Counted from the first letter of the stretch, positions 24,147 to 32,918 are shown. The stretch: 35,908 nucleotides of DNA from CAIMMJ01 sp037131955 (GCA_037131955.1 JBAXQC010000024.1:1-35908), one strand, 5' to 3'. Notes: a model not told the origin generated them from the sequence alone. Made by a program: numbers and translations.

Positions 24147-24879
24147 CTTTTTTTGGTTTAAGCGTATTTCCTTTTTTGCCTTCCTCGGTTAAGTATTCTA
24201 CCATTGAGTCCCTAAGTTTATGTTTTAAGAAAATAAATTCTACAGGGTTTTTAAAAAAGCTGTATTTATCTCCACCATAAGCTAAATAGTCGCTGGTAGC
24301 AACAGTATAATTTTTTGTTGCATCAAATGGAACACCGTTTATAAAAATATCCACTGCAGCAGAATCAGTAACAGCAAACTTTACCCCACTCATTGGAGCG
24401 CCACCAACTTTGGATACATAGTTAAACAGCTGCTGAGTTTTTTCTCCTGTTAATGTAACCAAAGCAATTTCATTTTCAAAAGGCATTAACTCAAATATTT
24501 TTCCCAGATTAATATCACCTTTTGGCAAAGAGCCTCTTAATCCACCATTATTTAGCATACAAAAATCTACATCCTTGTTAATAGACTGTGCATATTGTTT
24601 TGCTTTGAATAAAACCATGTCTGTAACAACATTGCCAAGTTCGCTTTCGGGCGTTCCTTTAAGTGCTTCGTTTTCCGAAACAATTAAAACTGCATTCATT
24701 TCTTTGTCTAAAATGGTTTTAAATGGTTCAATTTCTTTGGTAAATTCTTCATCGCTCGCCACTTCCTTATTCATTTGAATAGATTGTTGGTTTATTGTGT
24801 TTAAGTGAACGGATGAAGTTTTACAGGAAAAATAAATGCTTACAAATAATACTAAAAGAGGTAGTTTGTTTTTTTTCAT
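24124..24879 (-). CDS. lipoprotein 5'-nucleotidase C-terminal (substrate-binding) domain
   Basis: A 251-residue protein. The signal MKKNKLPLLVLFVSIYFSC ends in lipidated Cys19. The rest is a UshA-type 5_nucleotid_C domain: ESELGNVVTDMVLFKA, NNGGLRGSLPKGDINLGKIFELMPFEN (with the Arg and Asn that contact substrate) and VATSDYLAYGGDKYSFF. By family this domain binds the nucleoside part, while the metallophosphatase domain, encoded next, holds the metals. I start at the ATG at 24877-24879 rather than the TTG at 24895. No metal-binding catalytic motif is present, so it cannot be an enzyme on its own. Confidence 0.85.
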   Translation of the reverse strand: MKKNKLPLLVLFVSIYFSCKTSSVHLNTINQQSIQMNKEVASDEEFTKEIEPFKTILDKEMNAVLIVSENEALKGTPESELGNVVTDMVLFKAKQYAQSINKDVDFCMLNNGGLRGSLPKGDINLGKIFELMPFENEIALVTLTGEKTQQLFNYVSKVGGAPMSGVKFAVTDSAAVDIFINGVPFDATKNYTVATSDYLAYGGDKYSFFKNPVEFIFLKHKLRDSMVEYLTEEGKKGNTLKPKKDGRIYKK

Positions 24880-25001
24880 AGATATTAGGCACAACAATAT
24901 TAATAAGTAAGTTTGAATAAGAATAGTTTTTAGTTATAATTTATTTTGATTGGGATGGAAGTTCTTTTTCTAAAATAATTGCTACTATTGTAAATTAGAA
25001 A

Positions 25002-25412
25002 ATGTACAAAAGCGAAACAACTGTTAGGGTAAGATACGCCGAAACTGATAGAATGGGATATGTTTATTATGGTAACTATTCTCAATATTATGAAGTAGGA
25101 AGAGTAGAAGCATTAAGAGACTTAGGATTTTCATATAAAAAGATGGAAGACAGTGGTATTATGCTCCCTGTTCTTGAATTCTCCATTAAATATTTTAAAC
25201 CTGCGTTTTATGATGATTTACTTACAGTTGTTACAACAATAAAAGAAATTCCTTCTACCAGAATTTATTTTGAATACGAAATCTACAATCAAAAAAATGA
25301 ATTGCTAAACAAAGGTGATACAACACTTGTTTTTGTAGATATAGTATCAGGAAAACCATGCAAGCCGCCATCAGATTTTTTAACTACAATCGAAAAATTT
25401 TTTATACCATGA
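25002..25412 (+). CDS. acyl-CoA thioesterase, YbgC/4HBT family
   Basis: A 136-residue hotdog-fold thioesterase. The active-site segment RYAETDRMGYVYYGNYSQYYEVGR places the catalytic Asp16 as in YbgC and 4-hydroxybenzoyl-CoA thioesterases, with length standard for the family. It should hydrolyse a short or medium acyl-CoA in the cytoplasm; in many bacteria YbgC is linked to the Tol-Pal system, which is not seen here. Its TGA overlaps the ATG of the next gene (ATGA), so translation is coupled. A weak promoter-like TACTATTG lies about 12 bp before the start. Confidence 0.9.
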   Translation: MYKSETTVRVRYAETDRMGYVYYGNYSQYYEVGRVEALRDLGFSYKKMEDSGIMLPVLEFSIKYFKPAFYDDLLTVVTTIKEIPSTRIYFEYEIYNQKNELLNKGDTTLVFVDIVSGKPCKPPSDFLTTIEKFFIP

Positions 25413-27979
25413 AATTAAAAATAACCCTTGCTCACTTATTGATCATTTTCAGCTTAGCTTCCTATTCGCAGCCTTGGATGCAATATGTGGAGCCAGGAAA
25501 AGAAAATAATTTTTTTGCAATTCAAAAGGCATTTCAGGAATACGCCAAAGTTGCTCCTAGCTATAGAACTGAAAAAAAGTTTGGTATTGAAAAAAAGAAA
25601 ATTCCGGGATTTAAACACTACAAAAGATGGGAATATTTTTGGGAATCGAGAATAAATCCTGATGGGAGTTTTCCGGAAATTAAAGACTATTACAATGAAT
25701 GGTTAAAGCTTAATAACTCAAAAAGTCAAAGGTCTGCAACAACAAACGAAAATTGGTCACTAGTAGGACCTTTTCAAGAAATTCCTGCCAACGAGGGCGG
25801 AATGGGAAGAGTAAACTGCATTGCATTTAAACCAAACGATCCTCAAACAGTTTGGATAGGAACGCCGAGTGGGGGAATATGGACATCTAACAACGGAGGA
25901 AATACATGGAACAATACCACAACTGATAATTTACCAGTTTTAGGAATAAGTGATATAGTTTTTAATCCATTAAATACAAACACTATTTACATTGCAACAG
26001 GAGATGGACCTTCCGGAGACACCTATAGTTTGGGAGTTTTAAAATCTACCAACGGAGGAATAACATGGCAAACAACTGGATTAACTTACACGTTCTCTCA
26101 AAGCCGACGAATTTATAAGTTATTTATGCACCCAACAGATACTTCAACTCTGTTTGCATGTACATCAAGTGGCTTGCAAAGAACAATAAATGCTGGTGCA
26201 AATTGGGCAAGTGTTAAGTCAGGAGTTGTAAGAGATTTGAAGTTTAAGCCAGACGATGCTTCAATAGTTTATTGTTCTAGTAATACTGCTGTTTTTAAAT
26301 CTACAAACTCTGGTGCCACTTTTGGAACTGCCCCTTCGGGAACAGGAATGCCAACTTCTGGCACTGGCAGAGTAAGCATAGGTGTTTCTGCTGCTGCACC
26401 AAATATTATTTATGCATTAGCATCTAACAGTTCCGACAATAGTTTTAGAGGTATTTATAAATCCAACGATGCAGGTTTAACTTGGACTACAATGGCCACA
26501 ACTCCAAATTTATTGGGCTGGGACCCTGATGGAGCCGACAGTGGAGGCCAAGCATTTTACACACTTACCCTAGCAGTTTCGCAAAGTAATGCAAACGAGC
26601 TTTACGTTGGTGGTGTTAATGTGTACAAATCTACAAACGGTGGACAATCATTTAGCCTAAACGCTCACTGGTACGGTGGAGGTGGCCGACCTTATATTCA
26701 TGCCGATATTCACGATATTAAATATATTCCTGGAACAACAAACGCTGTTTTAAATGCCAACGATGGCGGAGTTTTTAAATCTTCTAATGGTGGAAATTCT
26801 TATACAGATTTGAGTGCTGGTTTGGCAATAAAGCAAATTTATAAATTTTCTAACGCAACAGCTGATGAAACTTCAATTATCATGGGCGCCCAAGATAACG
26901 GCACGGTTATGAAATTTGGTAATTTTTACGATAAAGTTCTTGGAGGAGACGGCATGGACTGCATTATTGATTATGCCAACAACAATGTGGTTTTTGGAGA
27001 ATTGTATTATGGCGATTTATACAAGAGTGATAACGGTGGAAATTCATTTTACTCAGTAGCTCCTGCAACAGATGGTGCATGGGTTACTCCCATAGAAATG
27101 TCTCCATTCAATCATAATACAATGTATGCTGGATATACAGAAATATATAAATCAATTGACAATGGTGACAATTGGAGTGCTATCACCAATAATTTAACCA
27201 ATGGTGGAACTTACCTTGATATTGCTGCGTCTACAAATCCAAACTACATTTATGCTGCTACAAACTCCAAAGTCTATGTATCAACCGACGCAGGAGTTAC
27301 TTTTACTTTAAGAAATAGTTTACTGCCATCGAGTAATTACACAAGCATAGAAACAAAACCAGGTAGCCCTCAAACTGCTTATTTAACGGTGGGTGCATTC
27401 TCTGGCTCCAACAAAGTTTATAGAACAACCAATGGCGGCGTAAATTGGATAAACTATACAAAAACAGGTTTGCCTGTTGTTCCAGTAAATTGCATAGCAT
27501 TTATGAACAATAGCCCTGAAAGAGTATTTGTTGGCACCGACTTGGGTGTTTATTATACAGATACTACACTTACAGAATGGCTCCCCTTTAACAATGGTTT
27601 GCCTAATGCCATAGTTACTGATTTAGAATTTCATACACTTTCAAATAAACTAAGAGCCGCAACATACGGCAGAGGCGTTTGGGAAACATCTATGGCAAAT
27701 AGTTTTTTGGTATCAGCAAATTCTATAGCTGAGGAATTTAATTTTCAAATTTTCCCTAATCCATCGTCAGGAAATTTTAGGGTTAATTTTTTTGATGATT
27801 TAGAAAAAAACAAAATTATTTCAATAATGGATGTAACAGGTAAAGTTGTTTTTGAAAAAAATTCTATCACCACTAAATCTTTGGAAATAAATGGCAACGA
27901 CTTCTCTAATGGAATATATTTTGTAAAAGTATCTTCCGCAGAAAAAACCTCACTAAGAAAAGTTGTAGTTCAAAAATAA
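25409..27979 (+). CDS. T9SS-secreted Asp-box (BNR/sortilin-like) beta-propeller protein
   Basis: An 856-residue secreted protein. Signal peptide MKLKITLAHLLIIFSLASYS is followed by a region with about ten Asp-box motifs (S/T-x-D/N-x-G-x-x-W/F forms such as SNNGGNTW, STNGGITW, SNDAGLTW, SDNGGNSF, TTNGGVNW), as in sialidase/sortilin/photosystem-stability-type propellers. The last about 75 residues (FQIFPNPSSGNFRVNF ... GKVVF ... LSNGIYFVKV-like ... KVVVQK) are a type A T9SS sorting domain, so it crosses the outer membrane and is attached or released. No sialidase RIP motif is evident, so an enzyme activity should not be assumed. I use the ATG at 25409, which overlaps the thioesterase stop; the stop overlaps the next ATG by one base. 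Confidence 0.92.
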   Translation: MKLKITLAHLLIIFSLASYSQPWMQYVEPGKENNFFAIQKAFQEYAKVAPSYRTEKKFGIEKKKIPGFKHYKRWEYFWESRINPDGSFPEIKDYYNEWLKLNNSKSQRSATTNENWSLVGPFQEIPANEGGMGRVNCIAFKPNDPQTVWIGTPSGGIWTSNNGGNTWNNTTTDNLPVLGISDIVFNPLNTNTIYIATGDGPSGDTYSLGVLKSTNGGITWQTTGLTYTFSQSRRIYKLFMHPTDTSTLFACTSSGLQRTINAGANWASVKSGVVRDLKFKPDDASIVYCSSNTAVFKSTNSGATFGTAPSGTGMPTSGTGRVSIGVSAAAPNIIYALASNSSDNSFRGIYKSNDAGLTWTTMATTPNLLGWDPDGADSGGQAFYTLTLAVSQSNANELYVGGVNVYKSTNGGQSFSLNAHWYGGGGRPYIHADIHDIKYIPGTTNAVLNANDGGVFKSSNGGNSYTDLSAGLAIKQIYKFSNATADETSIIMGAQDNGTVMKFGNFYDKVLGGDGMDCIIDYANNNVVFGELYYGDLYKSDNGGNSFYSVAPATDGAWVTPIEMSPFNHNTMYAGYTEIYKSIDNGDNWSAITNNLTNGGTYLDIAASTNPNYIYAATNSKVYVSTDAGVTFTLRNSLLPSSNYTSIETKPGSPQTAYLTVGAFSGSNKVYRTTNGGVNWINYTKTGLPVVPVNCIAFMNNSPERVFVGTDLGVYYTDTTLTEWLPFNNGLPNAIVTDLEFHTLSNKLRAATYGRGVWETSMANSFLVSANSIAEEFNFQIFPNPSSGNFRVNFFDDLEKNKIISIMDVTGKVVFEKNSITTKSLEINGNDFSNGIYFVKVSSAEKTSLRKVVVQK

Positions 27980-28668
27980 TGAGAAAGTACAAACATTTGT
28001 TTTTTGATTTAGACCATACTCTTTGGGATTTTGAAACAAACAGCAAACAAACATTAAGTAGTTTACTTGCAAAATACGAATTAGACAAAAATTTATCTAC
28101 AGAAAAATTTATTTCTGACTATTGGATTCATAACAAACGATTGTGGGATGCTTATGAAAAATCAGAAATAGATCAAAAAACACTTCGCTTTGAAAGATTC
28201 AATCTTTCTTTAAAAGACCAAGGATTAATGGATACAAGGCTAGCAGAATTGATGAGCCAAGAGTATCTTGCATTACTCCCGTTTAGAAAAACATTGATGA
28301 ACGGTGCAATTGAAATTTTAGATTATTTAAAACCAAATTATATTCTTCACTTAATTACAAACGGTTTCGAAGAAATTCAAATGCTTAAAATTAGGAATTG
28401 TGCCATTGAAGAATATTTTGTAGAAATTGTTACCTCCGAAAAAGCAGGGTATATGAAACCAGAAAAAGGAATTTTTGAATTTGCACTTAATCGTTCAGGT
28501 GCAAACCGTGAAGAAAGTTTAATGATTGGCGACAACCACCATGCCGATATTTTTGGAGCACACCAAATGGGAATTGACCAAGTTTGGTTTAACCCAAAAA
28601 ATGAAAAAATAGAATTTGTACCTACTTTTGAAATTGCTGAATTAGCAGCACTTAAAAGTTTTTTATAA
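27979..28668 (+). CDS. HAD phosphatase, YjjG family (nucleotidase)
   Basis: A 229-residue haloacid-dehalogenase-type phosphatase. Motif I is FFDLDHTLWDFE with the nucleophile Asp10 and acid/base Asp12; motif II is LITNGF; motif III is the Lys in GYMKPEKGIF; motif IV is MIGDNHHADIFGA. The DHTLWDFE start and the helical cap are those of the YjjG/YfnB group, which dephosphorylates non-canonical pyrimidine nucleotides in cytoplasmic house-cleaning. Start and the T9SS-gene stop overlap as TAATG, so it is coupled to that gene although the functions seem unrelated. It ends with a 6-bp tail-to-tail overlap with the YciO-family gene. Confidence 0.9.
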   Translation: MRKYKHLFFDLDHTLWDFETNSKQTLSSLLAKYELDKNLSTEKFISDYWIHNKRLWDAYEKSEIDQKTLRFERFNLSLKDQGLMDTRLAELMSQEYLALLPFRKTLMNGAIEILDYLKPNYILHLITNGFEEIQMLKIRNCAIEEYFVEIVTSEKAGYMKPEKGIFEFALNRSGANREESLMIGDNHHADIFGAHQMGIDQVWFNPKNEKIEFVPTFEIAELAALKSFL

Positions 28669-29280
28669 ATCGTCTAAAGATCCAGCGCCTTCTCTTATAA
28701 TTTCTATTTCGCCATTGGAACAGTCAACCACTGTAGAGGCTACGATTCCTCCAAAACCCGAATCAATTACCATATCTACTTTACTGCTAAAGTTTTCGTA
28801 AATAAGCTCCGGGTCTGTTGTATAATCTATAAGTTTATCAACGTCATGCACAGAAGTAGAAACTATAGGATTACCTAATTTTTCTACGATAGATCTAACT
28901 ACCAAATGATTGGGAACTCTAATTCCTATTGTCTTTTTTTTGCTTTGAAAAAGTTTGGGAACACTTTTACTTGCCTCTAAAATAAAGGTAAATGGACCAG
29001 GTAAAACCTTTTTCATTACCTTGTATATAGAAGTGGGTATGTGTTTTGTAAATTCTGAAATGTGACTTAAATCAAGGCATACAATAGAGAAATTTGCTTT
29101 TTCTGGTTTAATACCTTTTATTTTACAAATTCTTTCAAACGCTTTTGGCTGATTAATATCACAACCTATTGCATACACCGTGTCTGTTTGATAAATTATG
29201 ACACCTCCATTCTTTAAGCAATCTATAACTTTTTGAAGATTACGTTCATCAGGGTTTTGGGGATGTATTTTTATTAACAC
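28663..29280 (-). CDS. YciO/YrdC/Sua5 family protein (threonylcarbamoyl-AMP synthase-like)
   Basis: A 205-residue YrdC-fold protein. The order of blocks IHPQNPDERNLQKVIDCLKNGGVIIY, TDTVYAIGCD, ERICKIKG, NFSIVCLDLS, PGPFTFILE, KTIGIRVPNHLV and GNPIVSTSVH matches E. coli YciO more closely than YrdC/TsaC. TsaC-type enzymes make threonylcarbamoyl-AMP for tRNA t6A37; YciO-type proteins have the fold but a less certain function. No second paralogue is visible in the window, so whether this is the essential TsaC cannot be told. It starts with ATG and has no partner gene on its strand. Confidence 0.85.
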   Translation of the reverse strand: MLIKIHPQNPDERNLQKVIDCLKNGGVIIYQTDTVYAIGCDINQPKAFERICKIKGIKPEKANFSIVCLDLSHISEFTKHIPTSIYKVMKKVLPGPFTFILEASKSVPKLFQSKKKTIGIRVPNHLVVRSIVEKLGNPIVSTSVHDVDKLIDYTTDPELIYENFSSKVDMVIDSGFGGIVASTVVDCSNGEIEIIREGAGSLDDL

Positions 29281-29327
29281 GTTGCAAAGTTAGTTCAATT
29301 TATGGTGAACTTACAAGAACCATTTTC

Positions 29328-29358
29328 AAAAAAAAACTTCCTCATAATGGAGGAAGTT
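29328..29358 (-). terminator. hairpin terminator of the DUF2911-TPR gene
   Basis: A 9-bp stem (AACTTCCTC at 29335-29343 pairing with GAGGAAGTT at 29350-29358), 6-nt loop, with a long T run on the minus strand (29328-29336) and C-T5 on the plus side. It lies about 45 bp after the stop. Confidence 0.8.
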
Positions 29359-29401
29359 CTTTTTGACTTTTGATGTAGCTTTTAAAACTCAACTTCTTTA
29401 A

Positions 29402-30268
29402 CTATTTCTTTAACAAATTTTTTGCTTCGGCAATAAGTTTTTCGTTGTTCTTTACATAAGCATCGTCTTTGTCTTCTTTAGCTAAAACAATAGATTGTTC
29501 AGCTGTTTTAATGGCTCCGTCAATGTCTTTTAATTTTAGCTGAATTTTAGCTTTTAAATGAAACACCCAATATGCTTTTGGATTAATTTCTGTTGCTTTA
29601 GTTACCCATTCTAATGCTTGCTTCATGTCTTTGTTGTTGTCGTAATAATAACTTGCTGCAGAGTAATAAGGTCTTTTATCGGCCGGAGACAAAGCAGCTT
29701 CAATGTTTTTCATTACTTTTTCATCAATCTCTGAACTTAAATTTATAGCCACTTTTGTTGATTCCCAAATCATTTCAAGTTTAACGGATGTAGGTGTAAT
29801 CTCTGCAAAATTTATGGTAAAGGTTTCGGTTTTTAATGGCATTGCAACTGGCGCAACTTTTACTCTTGCCACCTCGTTTTCAACTTTGTAATTGCTAACA
29901 TCACCTCCCAAAGTTAAATCTTTGTATAGCATTACTTCCCATGAATCTTTGTTTGGAATAGTATAAACAGCATAGGTTCCAGCAGCTACATTTTTCCCTT
30001 CCATTTTTACATCTTCACCAAAAGTAATTTTAGATGAGGAATTTGCCCCCGTTCTCCATATACTTCCAAATGGAACAACATCACCAAAAACTACTCTTCC
30101 TTTAGCACTTGGACGACTGTATTCAACTGTAATTTCTGACAATGCAAAATTTTGCTTAATAGTTTGTGTAGGACTTGGAGCAGGAATTTTTAAGGTTTGT
30201 GCACTTAAGTTTAAGCCATAAAAAGTAATGACTAAAAAAAACAAAATGGTTTTTAGTTTTAATTTCAT
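29402..30268 (-). CDS. secreted DUF2911 protein with C-terminal TPRs
   Basis: A 288-residue periplasmic protein. Signal peptide MKLKLKTILFFLVITFYGLNLSAQ; DUF2911 domain at about 30-180 (EYSRPSAKGRVVFGDVVPFGSIWRTGAN, AAGTYAVYTIP, WEVMLYKD); and two or three TPR-like helix pairs at 200-285 (AASYYYDNNKDMKQALEWVTKATEINPKAYW, then DGAIKTAEQSI). The DUF2911 part is homologous to the membrane-anchored protein at 874-1428. The family has no known activity; the TPRs suggest protein contacts. It is a single-gene unit with its own -7 box (30297-30304) and terminator. Confidence 0.88.
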   Translation of the reverse strand: MKLKLKTILFFLVITFYGLNLSAQTLKIPAPSPTQTIKQNFALSEITVEYSRPSAKGRVVFGDVVPFGSIWRTGANSSSKITFGEDVKMEGKNVAAGTYAVYTIPNKDSWEVMLYKDLTLGGDVSNYKVENEVARVKVAPVAMPLKTETFTINFAEITPTSVKLEMIWESTKVAINLSSEIDEKVMKNIEAALSPADKRPYYSAASYYYDNNKDMKQALEWVTKATEINPKAYWVFHLKAKIQLKLKDIDGAIKTAEQSIVLAKEDKDDAYVKNNEKLIAEAKNLLKK

Positions 30269-30296
30269 AATTATATTTTTGTTATTTGTTAGTGAG

Positions 30297-30304
30297 CAAA
30301 AGTA
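30297..30304 (-). promoter_or_regulatory. candidate -7 box of the DUF2911-TPR gene
   Basis: The minus strand reads TACTTTTG (TAnnTTTG), 28 bp before the ATG. No -33 TTG at good spacing. Confidence 0.4.
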
Positions 30305-30339
30305 TTATATATGTGCATAGATAAAAATTTGTTTACATT

Positions 30340-30347
30340 TACTTTTG
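30340..30347 (+). promoter_or_regulatory. candidate -7 box of the DUF2147 gene
   Basis: TACTTTTG, an exact TAnnTTTG match, lies 34 bp before the ATG at 30382. It is the same 8-mer as the divergent box at 30297-30304. No -33 TTG at good spacing. Confidence 0.4.
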
Positions 30348-30381
30348 ATTTTTTCACAATTGAAAAAAGAAATGATTACCC

Positions 30382-30819
30382 ATGAATAAACTAATTCTTT
30401 TCATTTTTTGCTTAATTAGCTTCACAAAAAGCTTTTCTCAATCTAATGAGGCTGATATGATTTTAGGAGATTGGATAAGCCCAAAAAAAGATGTTATTGT
30501 GCAGTGCTACAAAAAGAACAACATGTATTACGGTAAAATTGTTTGGTTTAAAAAGTATTACTACGATTTAAAGCACGACCCTAATGTTGTGCCTGAAAGA
30601 AGATGGATGAACATTGATGTTATTGCAAAATTTGTATACGCCAACAATGAATGGTCTGGCGGCGAAATTTATGCTTTGAGAAAAGGAAAAACCTACGAGG
30701 GTTTTATTCAAATGAAAGACAAAAACACAATGGTGGTCACAGGCTTTGCCTATATTAGAATGCTGAGCGAAACACTCCACTTTACAAGGTATTTAGAAAA
30801 ACAACTTCCTAGTTTTTGA
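30382..30819 (+). CDS. secreted DUF2147 protein
   Basis: A 145-residue protein with a signal peptide (MNKLILFIFCLISFTKSFSQ, cleavage near residue 20). The mature part is the lipocalin-like DUF2147 domain: ILGDWISPKKDVIVQCYKKNNMYYGKIVWFK, then WSGGEIYALRKGKTYEGFIQMKD and a VVTGFAYIRMLSETLHFTR ending. The family is periplasmic and widespread in Proteobacteria and Bacteroidota; its ligand is unknown. It appears to be a single-gene unit followed by an inverted repeat with a T run. Confidence 0.88.
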   Translation: MNKLILFIFCLISFTKSFSQSNEADMILGDWISPKKDVIVQCYKKNNMYYGKIVWFKKYYYDLKHDPNVVPERRWMNIDVIAKFVYANNEWSGGEIYALRKGKTYEGFIQMKDKNTMVVTGFAYIRMLSETLHFTRYLEKQLPSF

Positions 30820-30897
30820 ATTTGTTACAAGTTGTCCGATTTAAAATATACCATTAAAAGTTTTTATTGGCTGCATACACTAAAATCTATACGACTG

Positions 30898-30951
30898 TAA
30901 ATGTCAAGATTTTTCAACGCACTTAATAGTTGACATTTATCAGTTTTTTTT
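30898..30951 (+). terminator. inverted repeat with T-tract after the DUF2147 gene
   Basis: A 10-bp perfect inverted repeat (TAAATGTCAA at 30898-30907, TTGACATTTA at 30930-30939) with a 22-nt loop and T8 at 30944-30951. It fits an AT-rich terminator of the DUF2147 gene, or an operator in front of the Usp gene. Confidence 0.4.
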
Positions 30952-30991
30952 AATTTATATTATTTTACCTTAGCACAAAATAATTTAACCT

Positions 30992-31819
30992 ATGAAATCA
31001 ATTCTTGCATGCACAGACTTTTCCGACTCGGCAAAAAACGCAGTTTTATTTGCTGCTTCATTGGCTAGCAATTTAAACTACAGCTTAAATGTTGTTTCTA
31101 CTTTTTTAATGCCAATATCTACAAGCTACGACGCAACTATATATAGCATTACCATCAAAGATTTAGAAGACTCAGTAGATGCATCATTAAATATGCTCAA
31201 AGATGAAATGTCAATAAAATTTCCTGATTTGCAGGTAAATTATTTAAAATTTTATGGGAATACAGAAGATGTAATTCAAGAAAAAATAGAGGAATTAAAT
31301 GGAGAACTTGTAATAACCGGCCTATCTGGCAAAGGAGCCATAGAAAGTTTTTTAATGGGAAGCACTACTAAAGCGTTAATAAATACTGGTAAATTTCCTG
31401 TAATGGCTATTCCGCCTAATGTTACATTCCATAAACCTTCAAAAATTGCCCTTGGTATAAACATTGAACAAAGCTCCAATTTAAACGAGCTCTTTTTTTT
31501 AGGCACGCTCATCAATGATTTATCAAGCAAATTATTGATAGTAAGTGTTGTTAAGAATATAGATGAATTAAATACTTCTAATGCCATTACTGGTCTAGAA
31601 ATAAATAGAATATTTTATAACGTACAACGTACATTTCATTTTCCAGAGAACGAAAACCCGGTAGAAGCCCTAAGCCAATTTTGCAAGGATTTTTCTGTTG
31701 ATTGGTTGGTTCTATTGCCACACCACCATTCTTTATTAGAAAGAGTTTTCTCTAACTCTACCACTCAAAAAACACTCCAAGAGCTAAAAATACCTGTTTT
31801 GTGTATTCCTGAGAACTAA
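30992..31819 (+). CDS. tandem universal stress protein (UspA family)
   Basis: A 275-residue cytoplasmic protein made of two Usp domains (about 1-142 and 148-275). The first begins KSILACTDFSDSAKNAVLFAA and carries the ATP-binding G-2x-G-9x-G-S motif at G110, G113, G123 and S124 (ITGLSGKGAIESFLMGST). The second has the same fold (ALGINIE ... WLVLLPHHHSLLERVFSNSTTQ ... IPVLCIPEN) but lacks that glycine pattern, as is common in tandem Usps. The role is in stress survival, with no adjacent target. A TACCTTAG box (30966-30973) may be its -7 element. Confidence 0.9.
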   Translation: MKSILACTDFSDSAKNAVLFAASLASNLNYSLNVVSTFLMPISTSYDATIYSITIKDLEDSVDASLNMLKDEMSIKFPDLQVNYLKFYGNTEDVIQEKIEELNGELVITGLSGKGAIESFLMGSTTKALINTGKFPVMAIPPNVTFHKPSKIALGINIEQSSNLNELFFLGTLINDLSSKLLIVSVVKNIDELNTSNAITGLEINRIFYNVQRTFHFPENENPVEALSQFCKDFSVDWLVLLPHHHSLLERVFSNSTTQKTLQELKIPVLCIPEN

Positions 31820-31873
31820 AACTCATTAATATTTTAAATAGTAAGTAAAATTACAACGGCAAAAAAATTATCT

Positions 31874-31881
31874 TAAATTTG
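31874..31881 (+). promoter_or_regulatory. candidate -7 box of the MCE gene
   Basis: TAAATTTG (TAnnTTTG) 26 bp before the GTG start of the MCE gene. No clear -33 TTG. Confidence 0.4.
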
Positions 31882-31907
31882 CCACCGCTTTACAAAAAAT
31901 TTTTTAG

Positions 31908-32864
31908 GTGGAAATAAAGAAAGAAGTTAAAATAGGATTAATGGTAATCCTCTCCATATTTGCATTAGTTTACGGTTTTAATTTTTTAAAAGGAAAAAAC
32001 ATCTTCAACCCACGCTCTACTTACTATGCGGTGTACGACAATGTTAATGGTCTAACAGAATCTAACCCGGTAATGATTAGAGGTTATTCTATTGGTAGCG
32101 TAAACAACATTTATTTTTTGCCAGACAATCCTGAGAAAATTGTGGTGGAAATAAAATTAAAAAACAGCGACATTAAAATTCCTAAAGGCACTGTTGCATT
32201 AATTCGTTCCAGCAGTTTATTAGGAGGCATGGCAATTGATTTAAATTTTTCTAAAAGTAAAGAATTCTACGAATCGGGAGATACTCTTTTAGCCGGCATA
32301 GAAAATGGCTTAACAGATGAGATAAGTAAACAAATTATTCCCGTAAAAGACAAAGCAGAAAAATTAATTGCAACAGTAGATTCTTTAATAAAAAACATCA
32401 ATTCTATTTTTAACGATAAAACCAAAGGAAATTTAAGAGAAAGCGTTACAACTTTTAACTCTATTGCCTTGGAAGTAAAAGAAATGGTAACTGAAGAAAG
32501 AATTAGATTAAGAAAGATTACCGACAATGTTCAATCCATCACAGAAAATCTAAAAAACAACAATGCTCAAATTCAAAATATTTTAAAAAATATTTCAAAC
32601 GTTACCGACTCACTTGCTAAGGCCAACTTGGCAAGTACAATTGCCAATGCAAATATTGCACTGGCGGAAGTTGCTCAAGTAATGACAAAAATAAATGAGG
32701 GCAAAGGTTCTTTGGGTTTGTTGGTAAACGATAAAAAATTATACGATAATTTGGAGGCTTCAACAAAAGACTTGGATAAACTTATGGTTGACATCAAGGA
32801 AAATCCTAAGCGTTACATTCATTTTTCCGTGTTTGGCAAAAAGGATAAAAAAAAGTCTAAATAG
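31908..32864 (+). CDS. MCE-domain protein (MlaD-like lipid transport)
   Basis: A 318-residue protein anchored by one N-terminal helix (about 8-25, after EIKKEVKIG), with a periplasmic MCE domain at about 37-115 (STYYAVYDNVNGLTESNPVMIRGYSIGSVNNIYF ... LIRSSSLLGGMAIDL) and a long helical/coiled-coil tail (about 145-300). MCE proteins form hexameric rings that carry lipids between inner and outer membranes, with an MlaE permease and MlaF ATPase that are not encoded here. The start is GTG at 31908, directly before the conserved block. It lies alone between the Usp and Fe-S oxidoreductase genes. Confidence 0.92.
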   Translation: MEIKKEVKIGLMVILSIFALVYGFNFLKGKNIFNPRSTYYAVYDNVNGLTESNPVMIRGYSIGSVNNIYFLPDNPEKIVVEIKLKNSDIKIPKGTVALIRSSSLLGGMAIDLNFSKSKEFYESGDTLLAGIENGLTDEISKQIIPVKDKAEKLIATVDSLIKNINSIFNDKTKGNLRESVTTFNSIALEVKEMVTEERIRLRKITDNVQSITENLKNNNAQIQNILKNISNVTDSLAKANLASTIANANIALAEVAQVMTKINEGKGSLGLLVNDKKLYDNLEASTKDLDKLMVDIKENPKRYIHFSVFGKKDKKKSK

Positions 32865-32910
32865 TTTTTTAATAAATTAGTACACTAAATTCATTCTAAA
32901 TTATTTCTAC

Positions 32911-32918
32911 TATTTTCG
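32911..32918 (+). promoter_or_regulatory. candidate -7 box of the Fe-S oxidoreductase operon
   Basis: TATTTTCG, the same variant as before sucC, 55 bp before the ATG at 32974. Confidence 0.3.

Noticed and set aside
25880..27470. Repeated Asp-box codons as a DNA repeat array
   Set aside because: The similarity is at protein level (propeller repeats); the DNA copies differ and vary in spacing.
31276..31587. 103-codon open frame on the minus strand
   Set aside because: It is antisense to the clearly conserved Usp gene, has no recognisable motif and no start context.
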